Assembly: GCF_001874145.1 (NCBI RefSeq)
Contig: NZ_MPCX01000002.1
Location: 248,001-312,000 of the forward strand
DNA length: 64,000 bases
Origin: Lacinutrix sp. MedPE-SW
GTDB taxonomy: Bacteria > Bacteroidota > Bacteroidia > Flavobacteriales > Flavobacteriaceae
Reading direction: 5' to 3'
Positions 18,125 to 26,903 of the stretch are shown one piece after another; the first letter of the stretch is position 1, and each line of letters starts with the position of its first letter. The notes below the pieces were generated by a model. That model made no database searches, was not told where the DNA came from, and saw nothing but the letters and a program-made list of their open reading frames with translations. Position numbers and translations under genes: made by a program.

Positions 18125-18132
18125 CAAATTTA
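18125..18132 (-). promoter_or_regulatory. -7 box for the DUF2480 gene
   Basis: On the minus strand the box reads TAAATTTG, matching TAnnTTTG, 5 bases from the start codon, which would make a very short or absent leader. Confidence 0.3.
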
Positions 18133-18137
18133 AATAT

Positions 18138-19973
18138 TTATTGGTATCCTTCTGCCTGTAGTGTAAATAAATCGGCATATAATAATTTGTTTTCCATTAA
18201 CTCTTCATGTGTTCCTATTTCTAAAACACGACCTTCTTCTAAAACTAAAATTCTATCTGCTTGCCTAACGGTACTAAATCTATGAGAAATAATAATACTT
18301 GTTTTTCCTTGTGTTAAGCCAATAAAACGCTCAAAAACTTCACTTTCTGCTTTGGCGTCTAATGCTGAGGTTGGCTCATCTAATATCATAACCTTTGCAT
18401 CTTTCATGTAAGCTCTTGCTAATGCTACTTTTTGCCATTGACCTCCAGAGAGTTCTTGTCCTTTAGCAAAACGTTTTCCTAGCTGTTGGTTATAACCAAA
18501 CTTTAAATCTTGCACGACTTCGTTAGCTAAACTTAATTGTGCTGCGTTTTCAATTTTAATTTGGTTATCTATTTCTTCTATATCGCCAATGGCAATGTTT
18601 TCTTTAACGGTAAATTCGTATTTAAAGAAATCTTGAAAAATAACGCCAAAATATTCTTGATAGTTTGCTTTATTAAACCTATTAATATTAATGCCATCTA
18701 GTAATATTTCACCAGATGTTGGCTCGTAAAACCGTAATATAAGTTTGGTTAAGGTTGTTTTTCCTGCTCCATTTTGTCCTACAAAAGCAAGCTTTTCGCC
18801 AGCTTTCATGGTAAAACTAATGCCTTTTAATATTTCATTATCGGATCCTGGATAAGCAAAACGAACGTTTTTAAATTCGAATCCTTTTTTAATGGTTTTA
18901 GGAAGTGGCGTGTCTTCCTTATGGTTAGGTTCTATAGAAATGTCTAAAAAATCGAAATAATCTTTTAAGTACAAGGCACTTTCTGTAATTCTAGTAAATT
19001 TTGAGAAGAAGTCTTGTAAATTTTTAGTAAGCCTGTTAAACGATCCTGAGAGAAAAGTTAGTTCACCTAAAGTAATGGCTCCAGAAATTACTCTGTAAAT
19101 TATAAATACATAAGCGCCATAATAGCTTAATGTACCTAAAACATTAAATAGGAAGCCTAAAGCTGATCGTTTTACTGCTAGCTTTTTATTTAAATCATAA
19201 TACTCATGAGAAAGGTTTTTAAACCTGTTAACCACAAAATCTGTTAGCCCAAAAAGTTTTATTTCTTTTGCTGTTTTATCGTTAGCACCAATAAAACGCA
19301 AATAATCGAGTTCTCTGCGCTCTGCAGTCCAACCTCTAGCTAAAGAGTATTGCTGTTGGCTAAACCAAATTTCGTTTATAAACGATGGTATAATGCTTAA
19401 TACTAAAAGGATAATTAAGTAAGGTTCAAAATAAACTAAACCGGCAACTAAAGTTAGTATAGATATAAGGCTTTGTACTTCTCCTAAAGCGTTAGACATT
19501 AATCCAACGCGGCCAGTTGTTTGTGTTCTGGCGCGCTCTAATTTATCATAAAACTCTGAGTTTTCTAACAGACTTATGTTTATTTGATTTGTTTTTTTTA
19601 TGATTCTTACAGAAGAACCTATAGAATAAGAATCGCCTAATAAACCATCTGTTAATGATATGGCTCTACTTATTAAATCTGAAAGTATTATTAACCCAAA
19701 CTCTATGGCAACATAGGTCCAGAGTTGTGTTAAATCTGAAACATCTGCTTTAGTTTGTAAAATAATTTCATCTATAATTATTTTACCAATCCAAAGTATT
19801 ACTACAGGTAAAACTGCACCAACAAGCCTACAAAAAGCAGAAAGTAAAAACAGTTTTTTATTGGTTTTCCAAATTTCTTTAAAAAACCTAGGAATGAAAA
19901 CCAGTGCACTAAAAGACTGTTTTAAACTGGTTTTTTTATTGTCTTTAAGTGATGTTAGTTTACGTCTTGGCAT
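18138..19973 (-). CDS. ABC exporter, fused permease and ATPase
   Basis: 611 residues. About 20-330 is a type-1 exporter membrane domain with hydrophobic spans, and about 360-600 is the ATPase: Walker A VGQNGAGKTT, Q-loop FQDFFKYEF, signature LSGGQWQKVALARA, Walker B VMILDEPTSALD and H-loop IIISHRFST. It works as a dimer at the inner membrane; cargo may be lipid, peptide or drug. It is inserted between the DUF59 gene (11-base gap) and DUF2480 in an otherwise suf-related run, so it could export something for that system, or simply be a neighbour. Confidence 0.93.
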   Translation of the reverse strand: MPRRKLTSLKDNKKTSLKQSFSALVFIPRFFKEIWKTNKKLFLLSAFCRLVGAVLPVVILWIGKIIIDEIILQTKADVSDLTQLWTYVAIEFGLIILSDLISRAISLTDGLLGDSYSIGSSVRIIKKTNQINISLLENSEFYDKLERARTQTTGRVGLMSNALGEVQSLISILTLVAGLVYFEPYLIILLVLSIIPSFINEIWFSQQQYSLARGWTAERRELDYLRFIGANDKTAKEIKLFGLTDFVVNRFKNLSHEYYDLNKKLAVKRSALGFLFNVLGTLSYYGAYVFIIYRVISGAITLGELTFLSGSFNRLTKNLQDFFSKFTRITESALYLKDYFDFLDISIEPNHKEDTPLPKTIKKGFEFKNVRFAYPGSDNEILKGISFTMKAGEKLAFVGQNGAGKTTLTKLILRFYEPTSGEILLDGININRFNKANYQEYFGVIFQDFFKYEFTVKENIAIGDIEEIDNQIKIENAAQLSLANEVVQDLKFGYNQQLGKRFAKGQELSGGQWQKVALARAYMKDAKVMILDEPTSALDAKAESEVFERFIGLTQGKTSIIISHRFSTVRQADRILVLEEGRVLEIGTHEELMENKLLYADLFTLQAEGYQ

Positions 19974-19983
19974 TCAATAGTAT

Positions 19984-20310
19984 TTATAACATACCAAGTT
20001 CCAGCTTAGCTTCTTCACTCATTAAGTCTTGAGTCCAAGGCGGATCGAAAGTAATTTCTACTTCGGCATCTTTAACTGCTTTAAGAGATTTTACTTTTTC
20101 TTCAACCTCTAAAGGCAATGTTTCGGCTACAGGACAATTAGGAGTTGTTAAAGTCATTAAAATTTTAACGTCGTAGTCTTCATTTACAAAAACGTCGTAA
20201 ATTAATCCTAATTCATATATATCAACAGGAATTTCTGGATCGTAAATTGTTTTTAATACAGCTACTATTTTTTCGCCTAATTCTGTAGTGTCTATTGTTG
20301 TTTCGCTCAT
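19984..20310 (-). CDS. DUF59/MIP18 family Fe-S assembly protein (SufT/PaaD-like)
   Basis: 108 residues, all one DUF59 domain: VLKTIYDPEIPVDIYELGLI, then LMTLTTPNCPVAETLP with the conserved Cys, and ITFDPPWTQDLMSEEA at the C-terminus. Proteins of this family (SufT, the PaaD group, eukaryotic CIA2) help mature iron-sulfur proteins. Here it follows sufE by 40 bases in a suf gene run, which supports that role. It is the short stand-alone form. Confidence 0.9.
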   Translation of the reverse strand: MSETTIDTTELGEKIVAVLKTIYDPEIPVDIYELGLIYDVFVNEDYDVKILMTLTTPNCPVAETLPLEVEEKVKSLKAVKDAEVEITFDPPWTQDLMSEEAKLELGML

Positions 20311-20350
20311 GGAAAATATATTTTGTTTTTCTTTTTAAAAAAGAAAGGTA

Positions 20351-20776
20351 TTATTTTAATTGCGTTTGGTAGGCAATAGCATACATTTTAAGTTGCTTAA
20401 TCATGCTTACTAAACCATTTGCTCTTGTTGGCGATAAATGTTCTTTTAAACCAATTTTATCTATAAAATCTGTATTAGCATCAATTATATCTTTTGGGTG
20501 CTGGTTAGAGAATGCTCTAATTAAAATAGCAATTATACCTTTTGTAATTATAGCATCACTATCTGCTGTAAAAGCAACTTTATCGTCGTTCATTTCTGCA
20601 TGAACCCAAACCTTACTTTGGCAGCCTTTTATAATATTATTATCGGTTTTAAATTGGTCGTCTATAAGTGGTAATTCTTTACCTAAATCTATCATGTATT
20701 GATAGCGTTCTTCCCAATCTTCAAACATTGAAAACTCGTCTATTATTTCGTCTTGTATTTCTTGAATACTTTGCAT
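20351..20776 (-). CDS. sufE: SufE family sulfur acceptor protein
   Basis: 141 residues. It has the SufE layout: an N-terminal helix (EFSMFEDWEERYQYMIDLGKE), the active-site Cys at about 52 in KGCQSKVW, and a C-terminal FIDKIGLKEHLSPTRANGL helix. SufE takes persulfide from SufS and passes it to the SufBCD scaffold. It lies downstream of sufS and the META gene. A -7 box at 20799-20806 could give extra transcription. Confidence 0.95.
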   Translation of the reverse strand: MQSIQEIQDEIIDEFSMFEDWEERYQYMIDLGKELPLIDDQFKTDNNIIKGCQSKVWVHAEMNDDKVAFTADSDAIITKGIIAILIRAFSNQHPKDIIDANTDFIDKIGLKEHLSPTRANGLVSMIKQLKMYAIAYQTQLK

Positions 20777-20798
20777 TTTTAATTTTAATTTTCTATTG

Positions 20799-20806
20799 CA
20801 AAATTA
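20799..20806 (-). promoter_or_regulatory. -7 box before sufE
   Basis: On the minus strand the box reads TAATTTTG (TAnnTTTG), 23 bases before the sufE ATG. Confidence 0.35.
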
Positions 20807-20815
20807 CGCAAATCT

Positions 20816-21628
20816 TTAATTCTTTTCTTCACTTTGGTTTGCAATCTTTAAAAGTAAAGTGACTAAAGGCTCTATTTCTTTATTTGGTTTTCCAGCATCA
20901 AAAACCGGAACATTAAATGTTTCTCCGTTTTTGGTTATAGAAAAATTTGCCATGGCTGCACCATCGTATTGATGTGCTTTTGTTGGTGGCTGTAAGTTTG
21001 AAAGTGCTTTAAGGTTTAAATTCTCAACTAAGTTTTTAGCTGTCGACCAATTTTCGTTAGAACAAACTTTAGCAACTGGTTCTGCGCCATGACCTTTTTG
21101 AATACTTACCGCTTTGTTATCTAGTACAATTTTATTAAAACTTCCTCTAGACTGTGTTTTATATTCAATTTTAAAAGTCTCTTGAGAAACTTTTTGATTT
21201 ATAGTATTTGTTGCAGTTAGTAATGTACTATCATTATAGCTTAGCGTTAACTTTCCCTTTTCAATTTTATAACTATTAGCTTTACTTAAATGATTTAGTA
21301 ATTGTCTTTCAATAGAATTTACAGCATTATCTGCACACATTTTTTTTGTAGATGCAAGTTTACTGAACTCAATGGTATTATTTAGTGTTGAAAAGCTTCC
21401 AGAAAAATTATTACATCCAGAAAAACCTGATACTATATTACTTTTGCTATCAAAATTAAGTGTAAGTTTTTGATCAATATTATTAGTATCAATAGATGAA
21501 ATAAAAAACTCACCACTTGGTGTATTTTGAGAAGTAGTATTATTATCGTTTGTAAGATTTGAAGCTGCTTGATTGGCGCCACAAGCGTTTAAAATAACAG
21601 TAAAAAAAAGCATTGTAATTGTTTTCAT
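20816..21628 (-). CDS. META-domain lipoprotein in the suf run
   Basis: 270 residues, lipoprotein signal MKTITMLFFTVILNAC (Cys at 16). A META (HslJ-like) domain at about 40-145 has the typical FSGCNNFSGSF and STKKMCADN segments. A second domain (about 150-260) starts near FKIEYKTQSRGSFNKIVLD and contains ICS-type Cys and the QYDGAAMANFSI stretch; I do not recognise it. META proteins are small beta-folds of unclear function. The gene lies between sufS and sufE (both gaps under 60 bases). Confidence 0.85.
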   Translation of the reverse strand: MKTITMLFFTVILNACGANQAASNLTNDNNTTSQNTPSGEFFISSIDTNNIDQKLTLNFDSKSNIVSGFSGCNNFSGSFSTLNNTIEFSKLASTKKMCADNAVNSIERQLLNHLSKANSYKIEKGKLTLSYNDSTLLTATNTINQKVSQETFKIEYKTQSRGSFNKIVLDNKAVSIQKGHGAEPVAKVCSNENWSTAKNLVENLNLKALSNLQPPTKAHQYDGAAMANFSITKNGETFNVPVFDAGKPNKEIEPLVTLLLKIANQSEEKN

Positions 21629-21680
21629 TTTGTAATAGTTGTTTGTTGTGATATAATATTACAAAAAAGAAGCCAAAGTT

Positions 21681-22895
21681 TTACGATAACATCATTTTTG
21701 CTTTTTTTATGCCTTCTACTAAAGCATCAATCTCTTGTTTTGTATTATAAAATGCGAATGATGCACGAATAGTTCCTGGGATTTTAAAGTAATCCATTAT
21801 TGGTTGAGCGCAATGGTGACCTGTTCTAACAGCGATTCCCATTTTGTCTAATAATGTACCAACATCGTAAGGATGAATACCATCTAAATTAAAAGAAATA
21901 ACAGATGTTTTATTTTTGGCAGTACCATAAATTTTTAAACCGTCTATTTCTAATAGTTTTTCTGTACCGTATTTTAATAATTCGTTTTCGTAATTAGCTA
22001 TAGTTTCAAAACCTACAGTATTCATATAATCTATGGCTGCACCAAAAGCAATACCGCCACAAATATTTGGTGTTCCTGCTTCAAATTTATGAGGTAATCC
22101 TGCGTAAGTTGTTTTTTCGAAAGATACTTGATCTATCATTTCGCCACCACCTTGATATGGAGGAAGTTTTTCTAACCATTCTTGTTTTCCATATAACATT
22201 CCAACGCCTGTTGGTCCACACATTTTGTGTGCAGATGTTACATAAAAATCTACGTTTAATGCTTGAACATCTGGTTTTACATGCGGACAAGCTTGTGCGC
22301 CATCTATTAATACAGCTGCGCCAACATTATGCGCTTGTTTTATAATAGATTCTATAGGGTTTATAGTCCCTAATGCATTTGATATATGGTTTACAAATAC
22401 CAGTTTTGTTTTATTAGAAAGTAATTGAGCATAAACAACCATATCTAATTCACCTTCTTGGTTCATAGGTATGACTTTTAAAGTAGCTCCTGTTTTTTCA
22501 CATAACATTTGCCAAGGTACAATGTTACTGTGATGCTCTAATGCAGAAACTATAACCTCATCACTTTTATTAAGTAATGCAGCAAAACCATGTGCTACTA
22601 GATTTATACTTTCTGTTGTTCCTGAAGTATATATAATCTCGTAAGCATGTTTTGCGTTAAAATGGTTTTGTATGGTTAGTCTAGCAGCCTCGTATTTATC
22701 TGTAGCTTCTTGGCTTAATGCATGAACGCCTCTATGTATATTTGCATTATAATTACTGTAGTAATCTACAATAACATCTATAACCTGTTGTGGTGTTTGC
22801 GATGTTGCTGCGTTATCAAAATACACCAAAGGTTTGCCGTTTACTTTGCGGTTAAGTATTGGAAAATCTTTTCTTATTTTATCTATGTCTAACAT
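21681..22895 (-). CDS. sufS: cysteine desulfurase SufS
   Basis: 404 residues, standard SufS length. The PLP-binding Lys is at about 224 in SAHKMCGPTG and the catalytic Cys at about 362 in RTGHHCAQP. The short, rigid catalytic loop marks the SufS/CsdA type rather than the IscS type. It converts L-cysteine to alanine and a persulfide that is taken by SufE. It starts four bases after the unknown 413-codon gene ends, so these two are co-transcribed, while a terminator separates them from sufBCD. Confidence 0.96.
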   Translation of the reverse strand: MLDIDKIRKDFPILNRKVNGKPLVYFDNAATSQTPQQVIDVIVDYYSNYNANIHRGVHALSQEATDKYEAARLTIQNHFNAKHAYEIIYTSGTTESINLVAHGFAALLNKSDEVIVSALEHHSNIVPWQMLCEKTGATLKVIPMNQEGELDMVVYAQLLSNKTKLVFVNHISNALGTINPIESIIKQAHNVGAAVLIDGAQACPHVKPDVQALNVDFYVTSAHKMCGPTGVGMLYGKQEWLEKLPPYQGGGEMIDQVSFEKTTYAGLPHKFEAGTPNICGGIAFGAAIDYMNTVGFETIANYENELLKYGTEKLLEIDGLKIYGTAKNKTSVISFNLDGIHPYDVGTLLDKMGIAVRTGHHCAQPIMDYFKIPGTIRASFAFYNTKQEIDALVEGIKKAKMMLS

Positions 22896-22898
22896 CTG

Positions 22899-24137
22899 TT
22901 ATCTGTAATATTTTATTTTATGACCATTATAATAACCAAGACCATTTAAGTTTGTCAAAAATACGAAACGTTTTTCATCTATAAACTCAAATTTTTTAAC
23001 TGCCATTTGTGAACCAACTGAATGAGGCAAGCCACCTTTCCAGAATAATATTGGTTTAAAAATTAATTCTTTTGAAAACTTTTTACCTTTTTCAATTATC
23101 TTGAAAAAACCTTTGTTAGAATAATAATACATTGAATCATTATATGGGTTATAGGTTACTGGTCCTAAGTATTCAACTAATTTTTTAACTGTTACCTTTT
23201 TATTGTTTCTAACTATTTCTCTTTCAGTGTGTTCTAAAATATAATCTATTGATATACTGTTGTAAAAATCTAAAAATTTTGTTTTAGAATAAATTGATAT
23301 GCCTCCGCTAATAAAAAAGTGATGCGTGCTTTGGGAGATGAAAATTTTTCCATTTTTATCTTCAGCTATACCTTTAACTCCATTATGTATTGGTATTTGT
23401 GCAGGGAATTTATAAATCAACTCGTTATGTATTAGTTTAATTTTGGTTGGAAAAGTATCAATAACTGCTTTTTTATAGTCATGCTCTTTGTTCCATTTCT
23501 TTTCCTCTTTATAAGTTAAATGAGAATTAATATCTAAATATTCTTCTTCAAAAAATGTTTTTTTATTAATGTCAAAAAACCATGTGTATTGACCAAATTC
23601 GCCTCTGTCGTATGTTAACCAAAGTCTATTTTCTTTATCTAAATATGAAAGACTAGGTTTTCTTAAGTATTTAGTTATGGTATCAGTACTTCTGTGTCTA
23701 GAATTATATATTCTATTTCTTCCTTTTGGATAAAATAGTTTTTTGTCTAAATAAATTCCTCTATTGGATAGTATTAATGTTTTATTTTTCGAAGTAATAA
23801 AAGTTGAAAACGCTTCTCCTTTAAAAGTGTCTTTTTGTTTCCAATTATTGTCATTTATAAATTCAAGAACTTGACCTTTTGTTGTAGTAGCTACTAATCT
23901 GTTTTTATGTGACTTTGCAATTGTATTAATATTTGATTTTATTCCATTTATCGTGTTTGTTTTAATATCCCAAATAACTAAACTATCACCTTTTGTAATT
24001 GAATAAATTTCATTATCAATAATTATAAAATCTTTATAATTGGTTTTTAAAGCTTCGAATTTTATTGAAGGAATACTGTCTTGTGCTATTAATAAAAATG
24101 GAATTAGAATAAAATAAAGTAACTGTACTTTTTTCAT
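22899..24137 (-). CDS. exported protein of unknown function, probable propeller
   Basis: 412 residues with a signal peptide (MKKVQLLYFILIPFLLIAQ). The sequence shows propeller-like repeats: LVIWDIKTNTINGI, VATTTKGQVLEFI, ENRLWLTYDRGEFG, VKGIAEDKNGKIFISQ and a final FVFLTNLNGLGYYNG, similar to sensor-type or WD-like blades. No catalytic motif or sorting domain is present. Function is unknown. It sits between sufD and sufS, directly before sufS (three-base gap), and is preceded by the terminator at 24234-24268, so it needs its own promoter. Its Lys/Asn-rich codons look like its neighbours. Confidence 0.78.
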   Translation of the reverse strand: MKKVQLLYFILIPFLLIAQDSIPSIKFEALKTNYKDFIIIDNEIYSITKGDSLVIWDIKTNTINGIKSNINTIAKSHKNRLVATTTKGQVLEFINDNNWKQKDTFKGEAFSTFITSKNKTLILSNRGIYLDKKLFYPKGRNRIYNSRHRSTDTITKYLRKPSLSYLDKENRLWLTYDRGEFGQYTWFFDINKKTFFEEEYLDINSHLTYKEEKKWNKEHDYKKAVIDTFPTKIKLIHNELIYKFPAQIPIHNGVKGIAEDKNGKIFISQSTHHFFISGGISIYSKTKFLDFYNSISIDYILEHTEREIVRNNKKVTVKKLVEYLGPVTYNPYNDSMYYYSNKGFFKIIEKGKKFSKELIFKPILFWKGGLPHSVGSQMAVKKFEFIDEKRFVFLTNLNGLGYYNGHKIKYYR

Positions 24138-24233
24138 AATAGCTGGTTTTAAATTATAATTTAAAACTATAACAAATTAATCATTTTAAAAGCATTAATG
24201 AGTAAATATGCTCTTTGATTGAGTGAAAGGCAT

Positions 24234-24268
24234 AAAAAAACTGTTTCTAAATATTAGAAACAGTTTTT
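24234..24268 (-). terminator. intrinsic terminator after sufD
   Basis: CTGTTTCTA (24241-24249) pairs with TAGAAACAG (24255-24263), loop of 5; on the minus strand it is followed by a run of T. It separates sufABCD from the sufS half of the locus. Confidence 0.82.
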
Positions 24269-24308
24269 AATTATTTTCAGAATTATATAATTTCTGTTTT
24301 TCAGAATT

Positions 24309-25622
24309 TTATAAATCAAAACCAATATTAACACCTAATTTATTGGCAATTAATTTAGTTATACGTTGTTTAAGTTCTGGAATTTTTACTGAGTCTAATA
24401 CATTATTACTAAAGGCAAACATTAATAATGCTCTAGCTTCTTTTTCTGGAATACCACGTTGTTTCATGTAAAACAATGCACTATCATCTAATTGTCCAAT
24501 AGTACAACCATGAGAACATTTAACATCGTCTGCAAAAATCTCAAGTTGTGGTTTTGTATTTATGGTAGCTTTGTCGCTTAATAATATGTTGTTATTAGCT
24601 TGAAATGCATTTGTTTTTTGTGCTTCTTTATTTACAACTACTTTTCCATTAAAAACACCTATTGCATTATCACTAAAAATACCTTTATAATCTTGATGAC
24701 TTTCACAGTTTGGCTCGATATGGTGTACTAATGTGTTATGGTCTACATGTTGTTTATCTCCAATAATAGTAATACCTTTCATTGTAGAATCTATACGCTC
24801 ACCGTTTTGATAAAAATTTAGATTATTACGTGTAATTTTTCCACCAAAACTAAAAGTATGAACTAAACAATGACTTTGCTCTTTTTGGTCTACGTAAGTA
24901 TTATCTATTAATGAGGCATTTTTATTATCGTTTTGAATTTTATAATAATCTACTATTGCTCGTTTATTACCATAAATTTCTGTAACGCTATTAGTAAATA
25001 CAGGGTTTTCTGTTAAACTTTGGTGACGTTCTATAATTTGCACATGTGAGTTTTCGTCTACAACAATTAAGTTTCTAGGCTGAAGCATTAATGCTGCTTC
25101 ATTTCCTGTAGAGAAATGTATAATTTGTATTGGTTTTTCTACCAATTTATTTTTTGGAATGTGTATGTATGCTCCTTCGTTTGAAAATGCAGTGTTTAAA
25201 GAGGTTAAACTTTCTTTAGGTGCAATTTTATTAAAATAATTTTCTATTACAGGTCTATATTTTGGCTTATTTAAAGCCGAAGACATTAAGCAAACATCTA
25301 TACCATCATGTGTTACATGAGATAGGTGAGATGAATATTTACCATCAATAAAAATAATTTTATAAGTATCTATATCGTGTATAAAGTATTTTTGTATTTC
25401 TTTATAGTCTAATGCATTTTGCTGTTTAGGAAAAACACTATAGTCTTCTTTTAAAATACTTTTTAAAGATGTGTATTTCCAAGCTTCATCTTTTTTTGAA
25501 GGAAAGCCTGTAGTCTCAAAAGTTTTTATTGCCTCTGTTCTTATATCATGAACAGGTGAGTCTACATCGATTGTGTTTTCGAATGCTAAAAAAGATGATA
25601 CTAATTTTTCTTTTAAATCCAT
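24309..25622 (-). CDS. sufD: Fe-S cluster assembly protein SufD
   Basis: 437 residues. It has the SufB/SufD beta-helix core, with the N-terminal TTGFPSKKDEAWKYTSLKSI segment typical of SufD. The core runs through YKGIFSDNAIGVFNGKVVV to the family motif VKCSHGCTIGQLDD. The RGIPEKEARALLMFAF helix lies at the C-terminus. SufD pairs with SufB in the SufBC2D scaffold in the cytoplasm. It follows sufC by 77 bases and is followed by a terminator. Confidence 0.95.
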   Translation of the reverse strand: MDLKEKLVSSFLAFENTIDVDSPVHDIRTEAIKTFETTGFPSKKDEAWKYTSLKSILKEDYSVFPKQQNALDYKEIQKYFIHDIDTYKIIFIDGKYSSHLSHVTHDGIDVCLMSSALNKPKYRPVIENYFNKIAPKESLTSLNTAFSNEGAYIHIPKNKLVEKPIQIIHFSTGNEAALMLQPRNLIVVDENSHVQIIERHQSLTENPVFTNSVTEIYGNKRAIVDYYKIQNDNKNASLIDNTYVDQKEQSHCLVHTFSFGGKITRNNLNFYQNGERIDSTMKGITIIGDKQHVDHNTLVHHIEPNCESHQDYKGIFSDNAIGVFNGKVVVNKEAQKTNAFQANNNILLSDKATINTKPQLEIFADDVKCSHGCTIGQLDDSALFYMKQRGIPEKEARALLMFAFSNNVLDSVKIPELKQRITKLIANKLGVNIGFDL

Positions 25623-25699
25623 GTTGTTAAGTCTTCAGTTTTTAGTTTTTTATTACAGTTAAACAACTGCTTAGTGTAACTATTAACTGGTTACTAATT

Positions 25700-26452
25700 T
25701 TACGAGTTCACTTCTTCTTTGATCCAGTCGTATCCTTTTTCTTCTAATTCGTGTGCTAATTCTTTACCACCAGATTTAACTATACGCCCATTGTATAAAA
25801 CATGTACAAAATCTGGTACGATATAATCTAATAAACGTTGGTAATGTGTTATAACAACAACAGCATTATCTTTAGATTTTAGTTTATTAACACCATTTGC
25901 TACAATACGTAAAGCATCAATATCTAAACCAGAATCTGTTTCATCTAAGATTGCTAGTTTTGGTTCTAGCATTGCCATTTGAAAAATTTCATTACGTTTC
26001 TTTTCTCCTCCAGAAAATCCTTCGTTTAAAGAACGTGATAAAAACTTACGGTCTATTTCTAATAATTCAGATTTTTCACGAATCATTTTAAGCATGTCTT
26101 TAGCAGGCATGTCTTCTAAACCTTTTGCTTTACGTGTTTCGTTAATTGCAGTCTTCATGAAATTTGTAACAGAAACACCTGGAATTTCTACAGGATACTG
26201 AAACGATAAGAAAATACCTTTATGTGCACGCTCTTCGGCAGCTAAATCTTCAAGGTCTTCACCATCTAGTAAAATTTCACCTTTTTCAACTTCGTATTCT
26301 TCTTTTCCAGCAATAACTGAAGCTAAGGTACTTTTTCCTGAACCATTTGGTCCCATTATAGCATGTACTTCTCCTGGTTTTACTTCAAGGTTAATGCCTT
26401 TTAAAATCGATTTGTCTTCAACACTTGCGTGCAAATCTTTTATTTGTAACAT
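25700..26452 (-). CDS. sufC: Fe-S cluster assembly ATPase SufC
   Basis: 250 residues, an ABC ATPase without membrane domain: Walker [10 protein letters not shown], the SufC-type signature [11 protein letters not shown], Walker [13 protein letters not shown] and the H-loop [13 protein letters not shown]. SufC drives the scaffold complex with SufB and SufD. The gene starts 4 bases after the small lipoprotein gene ends. Confidence 0.97.
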   Translation of the reverse strand: MLQIKDLHASVEDKSILKGINLEVKPGEVHAIMGPNGSGKSTLASVIAGKEEYEVEKGEILLDGEDLEDLAAEERAHKGIFLSFQYPVEIPGVSVTNFMKTAINETRKAKGLEDMPAKDMLKMIREKSELLEIDRKFLSRSLNEGFSGGEKKRNEIFQMAMLEPKLAILDETDSGLDIDALRIVANGVNKLKSKDNAVVVITHYQRLLDYIVPDFVHVLYNGRIVKSGGKELAHELEEKGYDWIKEEVNS

Positions 26453-26456
26453 AGTC

Positions 26457-26870
26457 TTATTTTCCTATTTTAATCACTTCTTTTTTAGCGTCTTGTTTTT
26501 TAACGCTAATAATTTCTTTAATATCTATACTGTATGGCCAAGCTTCTTCGCCTTCTTTTTTAGGTATTAACTTACCTCTAACTTGTACTAAAACACCATC
26601 TGTAGCTTCTTCTTTAAAAGGTTCGCTCATTTTGTTTAGTTCCTTTGATTTATTATTAATAACTACGCCGTAAATAGAGCTATTTCCTACTTGTAAAACA
26701 GCGGCATCTCCATAAAATGAAAACTCTCCACTTAGAGTTGTTAAGCCGTCTTTTGCTTGAGATCTATCTACACCATCTGCATCTATAGTTGTTGTTTCAA
26801 CTTGTTTTGCATCTGTTTTACAGTTTGTAAACACTGTAACACATAAAAGGAGTATTAAAACTTTTTTCAT
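26457..26870 (-). CDS. small lipoprotein between sufB and sufC, OB-fold-like
   Basis: 137 residues, signal [17 protein letters not shown] with Cys at 17. The mature part begins with a linker, then [23 protein letters not shown], a Lys-rich stretch and [23 protein letters not shown]. The strand pattern with a VRGKL turn looks like an OB-type barrel of periplasmic proteins; this is a guess from pattern. It lies inside the sufB-sufC gap with 4 and 33 base spacings, so it is part of the operon, although the other products are cytoplasmic. Confidence 0.8.
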   Translation of the reverse strand: MKKVLILLLCVTVFTNCKTDAKQVETTTIDADGVDRSQAKDGLTTLSGEFSFYGDAAVLQVGNSSIYGVVINNKSKELNKMSEPFKEEATDGVLVQVRGKLIPKKEGEEAWPYSIDIKEIISVKKQDAKKEVIKIGK

Positions 26871-26903
26871 ATTTAAAAAATAATAAATCTGGTTAGTTTT
26901 TAA

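Noticed and set aside
22067-22345. Two overlapping frames inside sufS
   Set aside because: Both are shadows of the conserved enzyme sequence, with unlikely composition.
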